64,000 bases of DNA. Source: Clostridia bacterium. GTDB taxonomy: Bacteria; Bacillota; Clostridia; Oscillospirales; CAG-272. Of the stretch, positions 25,335 through 33,785 are shown piece after piece; the stretch's first letter is position 1, and the number at the start of each line of letters is the position of its first letter. The notes beneath the pieces are model-generated. The model did not search any database, was not told the origin of the DNA, and saw nothing but the letters and a program-made list of their open reading frames with translations. The stretch spans positions 1-64,000 of the forward strand of contig JAFWYJ010000062.1 of assembly GCA_017517745.1 (NCBI GenBank), given 5' to 3'. The position numbers were made by a program, and so were the translations under genes.

Positions 25335-26207
25335 TTAGTCTTTCATACCACTCGAACCCATCGTTTCGATGATGTTCGACTGAGAAATTACGAATACCAG
25401 AATCGGTACCGCCATCATCAACACGGTTGCCGCTGCCGATGCACCCTGACGCTTGATACCGCCGGCGGTGATCTGCGAGATCGCGTAGTTGATGGACTTG
25501 AGCTGTTCGGAATAGATGTAGGTCGAAGCACCCGCGTTCCAGAGTCCCTGGAACGAATAGATGATCAGCGTCAGCCACGCGGGCTTAACCATGGGCATCG
25601 CGATCGTCCAATAGGTACGGATCTCACTCGCGCCGTCCAGACGGGCACTTTCCAGCACCGTGTCGGGAACCGCGGTATCCATAAACTGCTTCATCAGGTA
25701 CAGACCGAGTGTCGAGCCCCACGCGGGAATGATGATCGCCCAATAGGTATCGATCATGTTCAGCGCACTCATGATGATAAAGCTGGTAATTGCGGTGACG
25801 GTCGAGTGGAACATCAACGAAGTCTGAATCGTCTTGAAGATGAATTTTCCGCCCGGGAACTTGATCTTTGCAAGCGCGTATGCTGCCATGGACGCCAGGA
25901 ACAGGTGTCCGAAGGTTCCTCCGACGGAGGTCAGCACCGTGTTGAACACGTAACGCGAGAAGGGCACCCAAGAGTCGTTCATCAAGGTGAACAGATCGCG
26001 ATAGTTTCCAAGGTTGGGACGGCTCACCAAGAATTTCGGAGGATACATCCACAACTCATCCAACGGCTTGAGCGATTGGCTCACCACGTAAATCATCGGC
26101 AACACCATGAACGCACCCAGCAGCGTGAGCATGATGGTAATGCCGGCATCTCCTCCCGCCGAACGCGAGAGAACAACCTTATGTTTTCTTGTTCTTAATT
26201 TTGCCAT
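25335..26207 (-). CDS. carbohydrate ABC transporter permease, MalG-like
   Basis: 290-residue six-helix permease with the EAA motif LESARLDGASEIRTYWTI near residue 190, the usual size for the MalG/LacG/UgpE class. The basic N-terminus KLRTRKHKVVLSR is cytoplasmic. It follows its MalF-like partner by only 1 nt, so the two are translationally coupled. It is part of the first permease pair and lies between the solute-binding protein side and the YIP1-type gene. Confidence 0.93.
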   Translation of the reverse strand: MAKLRTRKHKVVLSRSAGGDAGITIMLTLLGAFMVLPMIYVVSQSLKPLDELWMYPPKFLVSRPNLGNYRDLFTLMNDSWVPFSRYVFNTVLTSVGGTFGHLFLASMAAYALAKIKFPGGKFIFKTIQTSLMFHSTVTAITSFIIMSALNMIDTYWAIIIPAWGSTLGLYLMKQFMDTAVPDTVLESARLDGASEIRTYWTIAMPMVKPAWLTLIIYSFQGLWNAGASTYIYSEQLKSINYAISQITAGGIKRQGASAAATVLMMAVPILVFVISQSNIIETMGSSGMKD

Positions 26208-26208
26208 A

Positions 26209-27156
26209 TTACGAACCTACCTTCGAGATGGCCTTCTTGACGACTGCATTTGCGCCCACCATGATCAGGAAGAGCACCGTTGCGATTGCCGAAGAATAAC
26301 CGATTTCATAACGCTGTCCGCCGTAGTCCTCGAGGTGGTGCATAATGGTATGCGCCGCGTAGTCGACAGACGGGAAACCTGCGAGTGCGGTAACAACCGC
26401 ACCGAAGCCGAACGAGCCTGTAATTGCCATGATTGCACCGAACATCAGCTGCGGCTTCATGCTGGGCAACGTGATGTACCAAAGCTCCTGCCAACGGTTC
26501 TTGACACCGTCCACGGCGCCCGCCTCGTACAGAGAGCGGTCAACGCCCTGCAAACCTGCGATGAAGGACAGGAACGAAGTACCCAGAGAGGTCCACAGAG
26601 CCACGACGATACACAAAGGCATGACCGTGTTGGCATCCTGGAACCACTTGTGCGGCTCGGTCAGAACACCGATCTCCATCAGTGCTGCGTTCGCCCAACC
26701 CTTGGAGTCCGCTGCGAAGAGCGTACCCCAAATCAGATACACCTGACCTGCGATGGAAGGTGAATAGAAGATGAGGGTAACGATCGAACGGATGCGGGGG
26801 GAGAGCTCGTTGATGAACCATGCAACCAGGAACGACATCAGGTACGATGCCGGTCCTACGATGGCTGCGAAAATAAAGGTATTGGTACAAGCGGTGAGGA
26901 ATACGTCATCTGCGAAGAACAGATTGATGTAGTTTTCGATCCAGACGATGTCGGGCATCTGGAGCATGTTAAAGTTTGTAAAACTGATGACCACCGAGAG
27001 GATGACGGGGACAACGGTGAACAAAGTAAACACAAGCACATAGGGCAGGATGAGAAGATATGCTACCCAATTGCGCTTCATTTCCTTGCGGATCCATTGT
27101 CCGTACGTCAGATCCTTTCTGGCAACAGCTTTGCGTTCTGCTGTTTTTGCTGACAT
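26209..27156 (-). CDS. carbohydrate ABC transporter permease, MalF/UgpA-like
   Basis: 315-residue permease with six predicted helices and the EAA motif YEAGAVDGVKNRWQELWY near residue 220. The N-terminus VAYLLILPYVLVFTLFTVVPVI is the characteristic first helix. It lacks the long inserted loop found in its counterpart at 18245. AAGGAGAAAG lies upstream of the ATG. It is 38 nt after the giant solute-binding protein gene and presumably forms the import channel for it. Confidence 0.93.
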   Translation of the reverse strand: MSAKTAERKAVARKDLTYGQWIRKEMKRNWVAYLLILPYVLVFTLFTVVPVILSVVISFTNFNMLQMPDIVWIENYINLFFADDVFLTACTNTFIFAAIVGPASYLMSFLVAWFINELSPRIRSIVTLIFYSPSIAGQVYLIWGTLFAADSKGWANAALMEIGVLTEPHKWFQDANTVMPLCIVVALWTSLGTSFLSFIAGLQGVDRSLYEAGAVDGVKNRWQELWYITLPSMKPQLMFGAIMAITGSFGFGAVVTALAGFPSVDYAAHTIMHHLEDYGGQRYEIGYSSAIATVLFLIMVGANAVVKKAISKVGS

Positions 27157-27194
27157 TGCTCTTTCTCCTTACTGAAATATTTTCATGAAGCGGT

Positions 27195-30100
27195 TTACTG
27201 ATAAGAAGTAAGTGCCTTTGCGGCGTCATTGAAACACACGCTGATGAAATACACTAACTGCTGCTCATTGAGGCTGTCGATTCTGTATCCGCCGTTTTGG
27301 GACTCGGCAGTCTGCTTACAAACGTTCTTGTAATAGCTGGGCATGGAAACAACCTGACCGTTCACTTTTGTGACGTCAATCATCTTTCCGTCCCACATCT
27401 GGCTCAAAATCGTCTCAAACATGTTTGCCGCTTCACCAAGTTGAGCAATCTTTTGGTTTGCTACAGCATACTTTGCGGCTTCGATTGCCTCGGTGTATCG
27501 GGTATCACCCTCGGCAATGTACTTTTTGGTCAGGTTGTCGATGGCATTCATCGCTTGGTTCATTCTCTTGGAAGCCAACGTCTGACCGATCTCAAGCGTT
27601 TCGAGCTGGAACTCCTCACGCTTACGGGTAATCTCTTTGTTGATGGTGTTGATGTAACTGAGAATCTCGGTGGTCGGGTCTGCATCATCGTTCAGTGCTG
27701 CGAGGAATGCGAAGTTTGCGTGACGGCCGATGAAGTAACTACCGGGGTAGTTCGGGATCGCCGCGAGGTTCTCGAACTGCTTTGCAACCTCTTCATACTC
27801 CTCCTGCGTCCAAGGCATCGTCTCAAGCGCGAGGCGGTTTGCGGTGGGATGCTTTGCGGAGTCACCGATGATGGCAACCATTTCGTTCGCATAATCGGAC
27901 TGCGCCTCTGCACCCGTGTACCACTTCATGAACTTCCAAGCCGAAGCCTCGTCATCGATGTTGGAGATCATGACGACTGCCGCAATGGTGGAGTCGGTGG
28001 TGTTGTTGATGCTCTTATCTTCGTACAGAGTTCCGGGAACGGGAACGAATGCCCATTTACCCTCGATCTCGGTTGCGAAAACCTTCAATTGGTTATAGAG
28101 TCCGGTATAGTCGGAAATGATGATCGGCATTTCACCGGTTCTGAAACGGTTTGCCGCGCTGTAGGAATACGGGAAAGAGTGCTGGGTAAACATGTTACAC
28201 ATCTTCTCAAACGCCGCCAGACCCTTGATCGAGTCGAGGTTGATTCTCATACCGTCATCGGCATAAAGGTCACCGTTTGACTGATACAGGAAGATCTTGT
28301 AGTTGGTGGTCACACCGATCTCCATGTTGTTCGACTCGAGGATCGATTGGGCAGTGTAGATATCTTCCCAGGTCTTGGGAATTTCGATTCCCACTTCATA
28401 CAGAATGTCCAAACGAACGAACATCATCTGGAAGGTCTGCGTTTCGGGCAAGCCGTAGGTGTGAACATCACCGTCGGCATCCGCAATTTCAAGCTGGAGC
28501 ATTGCCGCTCTGTTGAAGCATGCGGTCACCATTTCGTCAAAGCCTTCCATGCCCTCAATGTTGGTCAAGGCTCCGCGAATCGCGTAGTTGATGACGGTTT
28601 CGTCGGCAAGTCCGAGATAGACGTCAGGTCCCATGCCTGCCAGAATCGAAGGCAACAGCGTGCCGCCGCTGACCAGCTTGAGGTTGACTGCGATTCCCGT
28701 TTCGGGAGTGAACTTGTTGGTGGTCATGTTACGGATAACCTGAGACTGGTCGCGTCCGTATGCAAGCCAAACGTCCACGGTTGCATCGGTCGTGCCGTCA
28801 TCCATCGCACCCATGCTGTTGTAGTCACGGATAAAGCTCTGGTAGAAGCTCTTGCACTCGTGCCAGAAGGTCTGGAAAAAGTTTGCCGCCGACTTCGGCT
28901 CTTCTGCGGAAGCAGGCTGGATCATGATGTAGTCCAGCTGCAGAGGCTGTGTCTTCGCATCGGTCAGGAAGGTACCGAGGTTACCGACGTAGCTCTTGAA
29001 GTTATCCAGGTTCTTTGCGATTTCATCCTCGTCGTAAGCCAACTTACGGAGCAATCCGACCAACTGGTCGCAGGTTCCGGTGTAGGTCGACGCGGTGTCT
29101 GCCGTATCCTTGAGGAATGCGGAGATATCTTCGAGGTTCTTCGCCTGCTGCATCATGTCGATCAGCGTGTCGGGCAACAAACGAGAGAAACCGTAGTCGC
29201 GGTAGTCATCGGGCTCGGTTCCCGTCAGCTTGATAATGCTGAGGTAGTCCGCATTCAATGCATTCAGCGCGTTTTCGATGCGCTGAACGATCTCACCCAT
29301 CGAACCGAGTGTCACGTCCCAACGAAGCGTATAGGTCACGCCCTCGCGGAAATAGATCTGATATGTATCGGCGACCTTGTCACCGTTGGCATCGGTACCG
29401 TTGCTCAGACCGGTGACCTGCCACTTCGTTCCGTAATCATAGCGAAGCTCTGCAGCCTCAGCGAAGGGCGTACCGTTGTAGTAGCCGGCAGTCGTTCCGA
29501 ACTTTTCCTTGTAAGCAGCTTCGCTTTCATAATTGGTATAAATCGAAAGCGAGCGGCTGACAAACATACCGTCCAGGTAGCTCTGCTTGTATCGAGTGAA
29601 GATCTCGTACATGCCCGAGCCATCCACATTGAACTTGTATTCCACCCATTGACCGGGCATTGCCCACTTCTCGGTACCGATGGTGTTCAGCATCACGCGA
29701 GTGGTATCTGCAGGAGAGGTCAGAGGAGAGGTACGGTCCTCGATCGGGTAAACACCGTTGGTGGAGGTCTTGTTGCCAAGCTCCGCCTCGATCTTCACGG
29801 TGCCGGTTCCCTCGTCGAGGTTTCCTACATTATTTTTAATAGAAGCCAAATAGTCGGCATAGGATTGTGTCTTCGCATAGGGCTTGATGCGGATTTCCGC
29901 CAATGCCATGCTCTCGTTGACGCCATCGATCGTGATGGTGATCTGACCGTTCGCATCGGGAGTGAGAACGAATCCGAAATCGTCAGTGAAGAATCCACCG
30001 CTGTCGCGCATTGCGAAACTGGTCCACTCGGGCGTTTGCACCATGGTCGGACGCAGTTCGTTCGCGGTTGCATCGGTGATGAAGAAACGCAAGTCATACT

Positions 30101-30932
30101 TTTCGATGTACTCATAAATCGCCTGCGTGATGACGGTCGGGCGCTCGACGACGACAGACTTGCCGTCCTCTGCGGGCGTGCAAACCAAGCCTGCGGCAAC
30201 ACCCTCGCTGACAACGGTATCCATCACGTCTTTCTTCTTGAGTTTATAGGTCGCGGTCAAAGGCGACGTCTCATCAGGCTTGAATGCGCCCCAAAGCTTT
30301 GCAAAGCTCAGAGAACGCGCCTCGGAGAAGGGAGCCTCTCCGTTGATGTAGAATTCACGCTCAATCGCGGCTGCCTTACCGATGATCGGGTAATACAGCA
30401 ACTCAATGCTATACAAACCCTCGGCAAGTCCCTTGCCCGCAAAATCCAACGTCCACGTCACAGAGCCGTCATTGGGCGTATAAAGCGCCTTCTTGCCTCC
30501 GATCTCTTCCACGTAGACGAGGCTCTCTTTTTTGTATCCTCCGTCTTTTACCGCCGCTTCAACAGAGTCGTAGATAGCGAGAACAACCGGATTGCCATTC
30601 TCATCCTTCTTCGTCCGATCGTAAACGGTCATCATCCATTTGTCGCCATCCAGGGTGATTTCCACTCCGTCTCTTCGAACGAAGGTCCAACCCGAAAAGG
30701 CGTCAAACGTCTGTGTTTCGGCCACGGTGGGATTTTGGAAGAAAGCGGCGTGCTTTTCGATGTACTCCTTGTAGGAGATCGTGTTCAGCTCGTCGCCGTA
30801 ATCCTCGATCGACTTGTCCGTGACAAAGGAGTTGATTTCGTCTGCTGCGCTAACAGCCACAACAGCGGTACTCACAAGAAACATGAACGCCAAAGCGAAG
30901 CAAGCAATTCTTGTGAACTTCGTTTTTCTCAT
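27195..30932 (-). CDS. giant extracellular solute-binding protein of a carbohydrate ABC importer
   Basis: 1245 residues, about three times the usual size. A signal peptide (1-30, ending VVAVSAADE) has no lipobox cysteine. Residues ~35-700 are beta-rich and hold probable carbohydrate-binding modules (for example GMYEIFTRYKQSYLDG and GVTYTLRWDVTLGSMGE). From ~713 to ~1150 a type-1 solute-binding fold follows: TVDVWLAYGRDQSQVIRNM, GTLLPSILAGMGPDVYLGL, WEDIYTAQSILESNNMEIGV, GKWAFVPVPGTLYEDKS. A helical tail ends the protein. The ATG at 30932 has GCAGGAGG 8 nt upstream, and the 61-codon upstream extension is leader. It is the first gene of the seven-gene operon, with a promoter at 31169-31197. The ligand is unknown; a complex polysaccharide is likely. 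Confidence 0.85.
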   Translation of the reverse strand: MRKTKFTRIACFALAFMFLVSTAVVAVSAADEINSFVTDKSIEDYGDELNTISYKEYIEKHAAFFQNPTVAETQTFDAFSGWTFVRRDGVEITLDGDKWMMTVYDRTKKDENGNPVVLAIYDSVEAAVKDGGYKKESLVYVEEIGGKKALYTPNDGSVTWTLDFAGKGLAEGLYSIELLYYPIIGKAAAIEREFYINGEAPFSEARSLSFAKLWGAFKPDETSPLTATYKLKKKDVMDTVVSEGVAAGLVCTPAEDGKSVVVERPTVITQAIYEYIEKYDLRFFITDATANELRPTMVQTPEWTSFAMRDSGGFFTDDFGFVLTPDANGQITITIDGVNESMALAEIRIKPYAKTQSYADYLASIKNNVGNLDEGTGTVKIEAELGNKTSTNGVYPIEDRTSPLTSPADTTRVMLNTIGTEKWAMPGQWVEYKFNVDGSGMYEIFTRYKQSYLDGMFVSRSLSIYTNYESEAAYKEKFGTTAGYYNGTPFAEAAELRYDYGTKWQVTGLSNGTDANGDKVADTYQIYFREGVTYTLRWDVTLGSMGEIVQRIENALNALNADYLSIIKLTGTEPDDYRDYGFSRLLPDTLIDMMQQAKNLEDISAFLKDTADTASTYTGTCDQLVGLLRKLAYDEDEIAKNLDNFKSYVGNLGTFLTDAKTQPLQLDYIMIQPASAEEPKSAANFFQTFWHECKSFYQSFIRDYNSMGAMDDGTTDATVDVWLAYGRDQSQVIRNMTTNKFTPETGIAVNLKLVSGGTLLPSILAGMGPDVYLGLADETVINYAIRGALTNIEGMEGFDEMVTACFNRAAMLQLEIADADGDVHTYGLPETQTFQMMFVRLDILYEVGIEIPKTWEDIYTAQSILESNNMEIGVTTNYKIFLYQSNGDLYADDGMRINLDSIKGLAAFEKMCNMFTQHSFPYSYSAANRFRTGEMPIIISDYTGLYNQLKVFATEIEGKWAFVPVPGTLYEDKSINNTTDSTIAAVVMISNIDDEASAWKFMKWYTGAEAQSDYANEMVAIIGDSAKHPTANRLALETMPWTQEEYEEVAKQFENLAAIPNYPGSYFIGRHANFAFLAALNDDADPTTEILSYINTINKEITRKREEFQLETLEIGQTLASKRMNQAMNAIDNLTKKYIAEGDTRYTEAIEAAKYAVANQKIAQLGEAANMFETILSQMWDGKMIDVTKVNGQVVSMPSYYKNVCKQTAESQNGGYRIDSLNEQQLVYFISVCFNDAAKALTSYQ

Positions 30933-31168
30933 TTGCTTTTCCTCCTGCAAACTGAAATAATGGGGTTCTCCCCTTTTTGATTTTGCGACCAACCCCGAAC
31001 CGGCAAAGACCGCTTCGGAACCGGCACAAATAGGGCGCGCCCGCGCACGCAAGAAAGAATTTTGCGCGTTCCCTGACACAAAAGGATCCACGCAAAAACC
31101 TAAAAAACGCCGCAAAAGCGTTCAGCCCACCCGCATTTGGGCAGACTTCCCCCCATTTTGATAGAATA
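30933..31168 (-). other. long G+C-rich leader of the 14 kb operon
   Basis: About 230 nt lie between the promoter and the Shine-Dalgarno. It contains short GC-rich inverted repeats (AACGC/GCGTT followed by TTTTTT near 31095-31110, and CCGGTTCCGAAGCGG with CCGGTTCGG near 31000-31030). An attenuator or protein-bound leader is possible, but I see no known riboswitch class. Confidence 0.4.
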
Positions 31169-31197
31169 ATCATACCACAAAATCGATTTTTTGTCAA
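31169..31197 (-). promoter_or_regulatory. promoter of the solute-binding protein operon
   Basis: Minus strand: consensus -35 TTGACA (31192-31197), 17 bp spacer ending TGG (extended -10), -10 TATGAT (31169-31174). Confidence 0.85.
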
Positions 31198-31333
31198 GCA
31201 AAACCGTTCACGAAAAAATCTGTTTTTTTCATCCGCAATCGCAAAATTCATGAGTTTGACAAACAGAAGTTTCAAAAAGTTTACAACCTTTTTTATTCAT
31301 CTTTCGTTCAAAAACGATTATTTTTTGCGAGCA

Positions 31334-31348
31334 GTAAATTTAATTTAC
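31334..31348. promoter_or_regulatory. palindromic candidate operator, distal pair member 1
   Basis: Perfect 15 bp palindrome GTAAATTTAATTTAC, 137 bp upstream of the -35 of the 14 kb operon. A near copy lies exactly 105 bp further upstream (31439-31453). The gene-free stretch 31198-31603 is otherwise AT-rich with no credible ORF. Confidence 0.5.
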
Positions 31349-31438
31349 GGCATTTTTGTTAACAATCCGCGCAATTTCCTTAATTTTTGTTTATTTTTTC
31401 GCAACATTTTTTCTAAAAAAAGTCATATTCTCAAAACA

Positions 31439-31453
31439 GTAATTTTAATTTAC
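31439..31453. promoter_or_regulatory. palindromic candidate operator, distal pair member 2
   Basis: GTAATTTTAATTTAC differs from the site at 31334 by one base, and both are preceded by CA. The 105 bp centre spacing equals ten helical turns, suiting a looping or cooperatively bound regulator. Confidence 0.5.
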
Positions 31454-31603
31454 CCTCAAAAAGGAGAGTTGAATTTATCATTTGACAAAAAAAGCCATTC
31501 AACCTTTGTGCAATCCACACAAATTCAGGCGCTTTTTTTCTACATCCTCGCAATTTGCACAAATGGCATATTTCTCCTATATATTTCCATTTTTCCGGCA
31601 TTT

Positions 31604-32458
31604 TCAGAGTTTCTCAGCGTTTCTTGCCTCTCTCGGAGACTCTCCGAAATGGCGGCGATATGCTCGGCTGAAAACGTAAATCGAGGAAAATCCAAGCCGT
31701 TCCGCAACCTCTGTGACCGATGCACTCCACAAAAGTTCGCGCGCACGCTCCATCCGCTTTTGATTTCGATAGGCGATCACGCCGATGCCGTAACGTTGCC
31801 GAAACAGACGTTCCAGATGATATCGGCTGTAGGAAAACATCTTTTCAAAATCCTCCAGCCTCGCCTCGAAACCGTGCCCTGCATCCAGATAATCCTTGAC
31901 CTGCCGCGCAAGATCAAGCTTGCCCTCCTCCGCACAAAGGCACTGCGAAAAGCCCTTCTCAATCATATGTGTCAGGAGCATTGAAAGCGTCGCCTTTGCA
32001 AGCAAAGGCGCGTTTTTTTGCGCTTGTATCACCCCATAAAAGAGCCTCAGCGCATCCTCGCGCTCGGCAAAATCGACCACGGGCTGCTGCGGGCATTCCT
32101 CAAACACGTCACGCGCGATCATCCGCCGCTCCGCCTCCGAAAAGCAGTCCACGTCTCTGAAGGAGATCGGGATCCGCGGACTTTCCGCCGTGGCAGTGAA
32201 ATCAAAATGAATATGCGGCTGCGAAACCTCGCCCGTCAATCCAAAAAAAGCATGCGGAATCCCCGGGCGCAGCAAAAGGAACTGCCCCTCGCAACAAAAA
32301 TAATCACGCCCGTCATACATAAGCGTAAAACACCCCGACTCCACATAGATCATTTCGTAATCAAACAGCACCCGCCGCCCGATCTCATGCCCCGCCCGCA
32401 AGACACTCTGTGTAGCGACGCGAATATAAGGATTCATCTCCCGAATTTCAAAGCCCAT
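31604..32458 (-). CDS. AraC-family transcriptional regulator
   Basis: 284 residues: an N-terminal cupin-like sensor (about 20-140, with GQFLLLRPGIPHAFFG) and a C-terminal double helix-turn-helix. The latter runs from FEKMFSYSRYHLERLFRQRYGIG near 205 to VTEVAERLGFSSIYVFSRAYRRHFGESP near 250. Such proteins usually activate sugar-utilisation genes when the ligand binds the cupin. GAGG lies 5 nt before the ATG. It is divergent from the GH172 gene, with overlapping promoters, and lies upstream of the 14 kb transporter operon. It is therefore the obvious candidate regulator of both. Confidence 0.9.
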   Translation of the reverse strand: MGFEIREMNPYIRVATQSVLRAGHEIGRRVLFDYEMIYVESGCFTLMYDGRDYFCCEGQFLLLRPGIPHAFFGLTGEVSQPHIHFDFTATAESPRIPISFRDVDCFSEAERRMIARDVFEECPQQPVVDFAEREDALRLFYGVIQAQKNAPLLAKATLSMLLTHMIEKGFSQCLCAEEGKLDLARQVKDYLDAGHGFEARLEDFEKMFSYSRYHLERLFRQRYGIGVIAYRNQKRMERARELLWSASVTEVAERLGFSSIYVFSRAYRRHFGESPREARNAEKL

Positions 32459-32503
32459 GACAACCTCGACAAGAAATGTTAAATTTCAGACAACATCCGT
32501 TAT

Positions 32504-32531
32504 TTGTATTATAACATATTTGTGATAGAAT
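32504..32531 (+). promoter_or_regulatory. probable promoter of the GH172 gene
   Basis: Plus strand: TTGTAT (32504-32509), 16 bp spacer ending TGA, TAGAAT (32526-32531). It overlaps the opposing AraC promoter almost completely, so the two could be mutually controlled. Confidence 0.55.
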
Positions 32532-32536
32532 AGCAA
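32508..32536 (-). promoter_or_regulatory. promoter of the AraC gene
   Basis: Minus strand: -35 TTGCTA (32531-32536), 17 bp spacer ending TGT, -10 TATAAT (32508-32513). Confidence 0.7.
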
Positions 32537-32563
32537 TACAAACTTTTGATTGGAGAAAACAAA

Positions 32564-33616
32564 ATGTTAAATCAACTAACCACCAAGAAAAACATACGCA
32601 GCTTTTCCATCTCCCCGGAAAACTTCACCGGCGCCAAAGGCGCGGGTGCCATGGCAACCGAAGGGACTCCCGCCGCGCGTGAGCTTGGACAAGGCTGGAA
32701 GGTCAGCCCCAAGATCTGGATCGAGCCGGGCGAAAAAAGAACTCTGGCAGACATCAAAGGACAGGGCGCGATCAAGCATTTCTGGATCACCGACAATTCT
32801 CAGCGCGCACGCCAGCTGATCCTTCGCATTTACTTCGACGGTGCCGAAAATCCCGCTGTGGAGGCGCCGCTGTCGGACTTCTTCGCAAGCGCCGACAACA
32901 CCACCTTCCGGCCGCTCTACAGCCTCGCCATGTGCGTCAATCCGCGCAACGGCTTCAACTGCTACTTCGAAATGCCCTATTTCCGCTCCTTCCGCTTCAC
33001 GCTCGAAAACATCGGTGACGAGAAATGCGTGGTTTACTATCAGATCGACTGCGAGGAAAAGGAGATCAGCCCCGACAGTCTCTATTTCCACGCGCAGTTC
33101 CGCCGCGTCAATCCCCTTCCCTACAAGGAAGTCTACACCATTCTCGACAATATCAAGGGAAAAGGGCACTACGTCGGCACGTATTTGCATTGGGGCTCCA
33201 AGACCAATGGCTGGTGGGGCGAGGGCGAGGTCAAGTTTTACATCGACGGCGACAAGGAGTTCCCCACCATCTGCGGCACCGGCACCGAGGACTATTTCTG
33301 CGGCGCGTATTGCTTTGAGGTTGGCGGAAAATACGCCGAATTTTCCTCCCCGTACAGCGGTCTTCACAAGGTCAGCGACACCAACGGTGCATACCTCTCC
33401 CAGCTCTATTTCGATATGTACCGCTGGCACATCAACGATCCAATCTATTTCAACGAGGATCTGCGCGTGACCGTGCAGGCACTCGGCTGGAGAAGCAACA
33501 ACCGCTTCAACCCTCTGCAAGAAGACATCTCCTCGGTGGCGTATTGGTATTCCGACAACCTCGACGACACCTACCCCGCCCTGCCCGACAGAGATGCGTT
33601 GGAGATCATCATTTAA
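32564..33616 (+). CDS. GH172 (DUF2961) family glycosidase
   Basis: 350-residue protein with the DUF2961 signature: an early FTGAKGAGAMA segment, IKHFWITD near residue 67, a beta-jelly-roll core, and the conserved GTGTEDYFCGAY near 242 that carries catalytic acidic residues in the family. GH172 members act on alpha-D-fructofuranosides and difructose anhydrides or on D-arabinofuranosides; the specificity here is not readable. No signal peptide is seen, so it would act on imported oligosaccharides in the cytoplasm, as most family members do. TTGGAG lies upstream of the ATG at 32564. It is divergent from the AraC regulator and next to the glycan transporter operon. Confidence 0.85.
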   Translation: MLNQLTTKKNIRSFSISPENFTGAKGAGAMATEGTPAARELGQGWKVSPKIWIEPGEKRTLADIKGQGAIKHFWITDNSQRARQLILRIYFDGAENPAVEAPLSDFFASADNTTFRPLYSLAMCVNPRNGFNCYFEMPYFRSFRFTLENIGDEKCVVYYQIDCEEKEISPDSLYFHAQFRRVNPLPYKEVYTILDNIKGKGHYVGTYLHWGSKTNGWWGEGEVKFYIDGDKEFPTICGTGTEDYFCGAYCFEVGGKYAEFSSPYSGLHKVSDTNGAYLSQLYFDMYRWHINDPIYFNEDLRVTVQALGWRSNNRFNPLQEDISSVAYWYSDNLDDTYPALPDRDALEIII

Positions 33617-33724
33617 GATCTCTCGCACCTCGTTTTTTGCATACGTATAACCAAAAAACAACCGCACACCGCAAAAAAGCACTCCCCACACCCCTCTCAA
33701 AAAGGTTTTGCAGGGAGAGGGAGC

Positions 33725-33768
33725 GCGAGGGAGAGGGGAGCTTTTGCAAAAGCTCCCCTCTCCCTCGC
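33725..33768. repeat. long perfect hairpin
   Basis: The arms at 33725-33746 and 33747-33768 are perfectly complementary (GCGAGGGAGAGGGGAGC and so on) around the centre TTTTGCAAAA. It lies between the convergent GH172 and sufB genes. No clean T-run follows on either strand, so it resembles the many large GC-rich hairpins in this genome more than a classical terminator, though it may stop both transcripts. Confidence 0.7.
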
Positions 33769-33785
33769 ATTATTTATGATTGCTC

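Noticed and set aside
20315-31000. Very long plus-strand frames (for example 20315-23158, 23178-26198, 28347-30980)
   Set aside because: All lie antisense to the transporter operon, whose minus-strand proteins have signal peptides, EAA motifs and good ribosome sites. The plus frames do not.
30933-31115. 61-codon N-terminal extension of the giant solute-binding protein
   Set aside because: It precedes the signal peptide, which must be N-terminal, and the ATG at 30932 has an excellent ribosome site.
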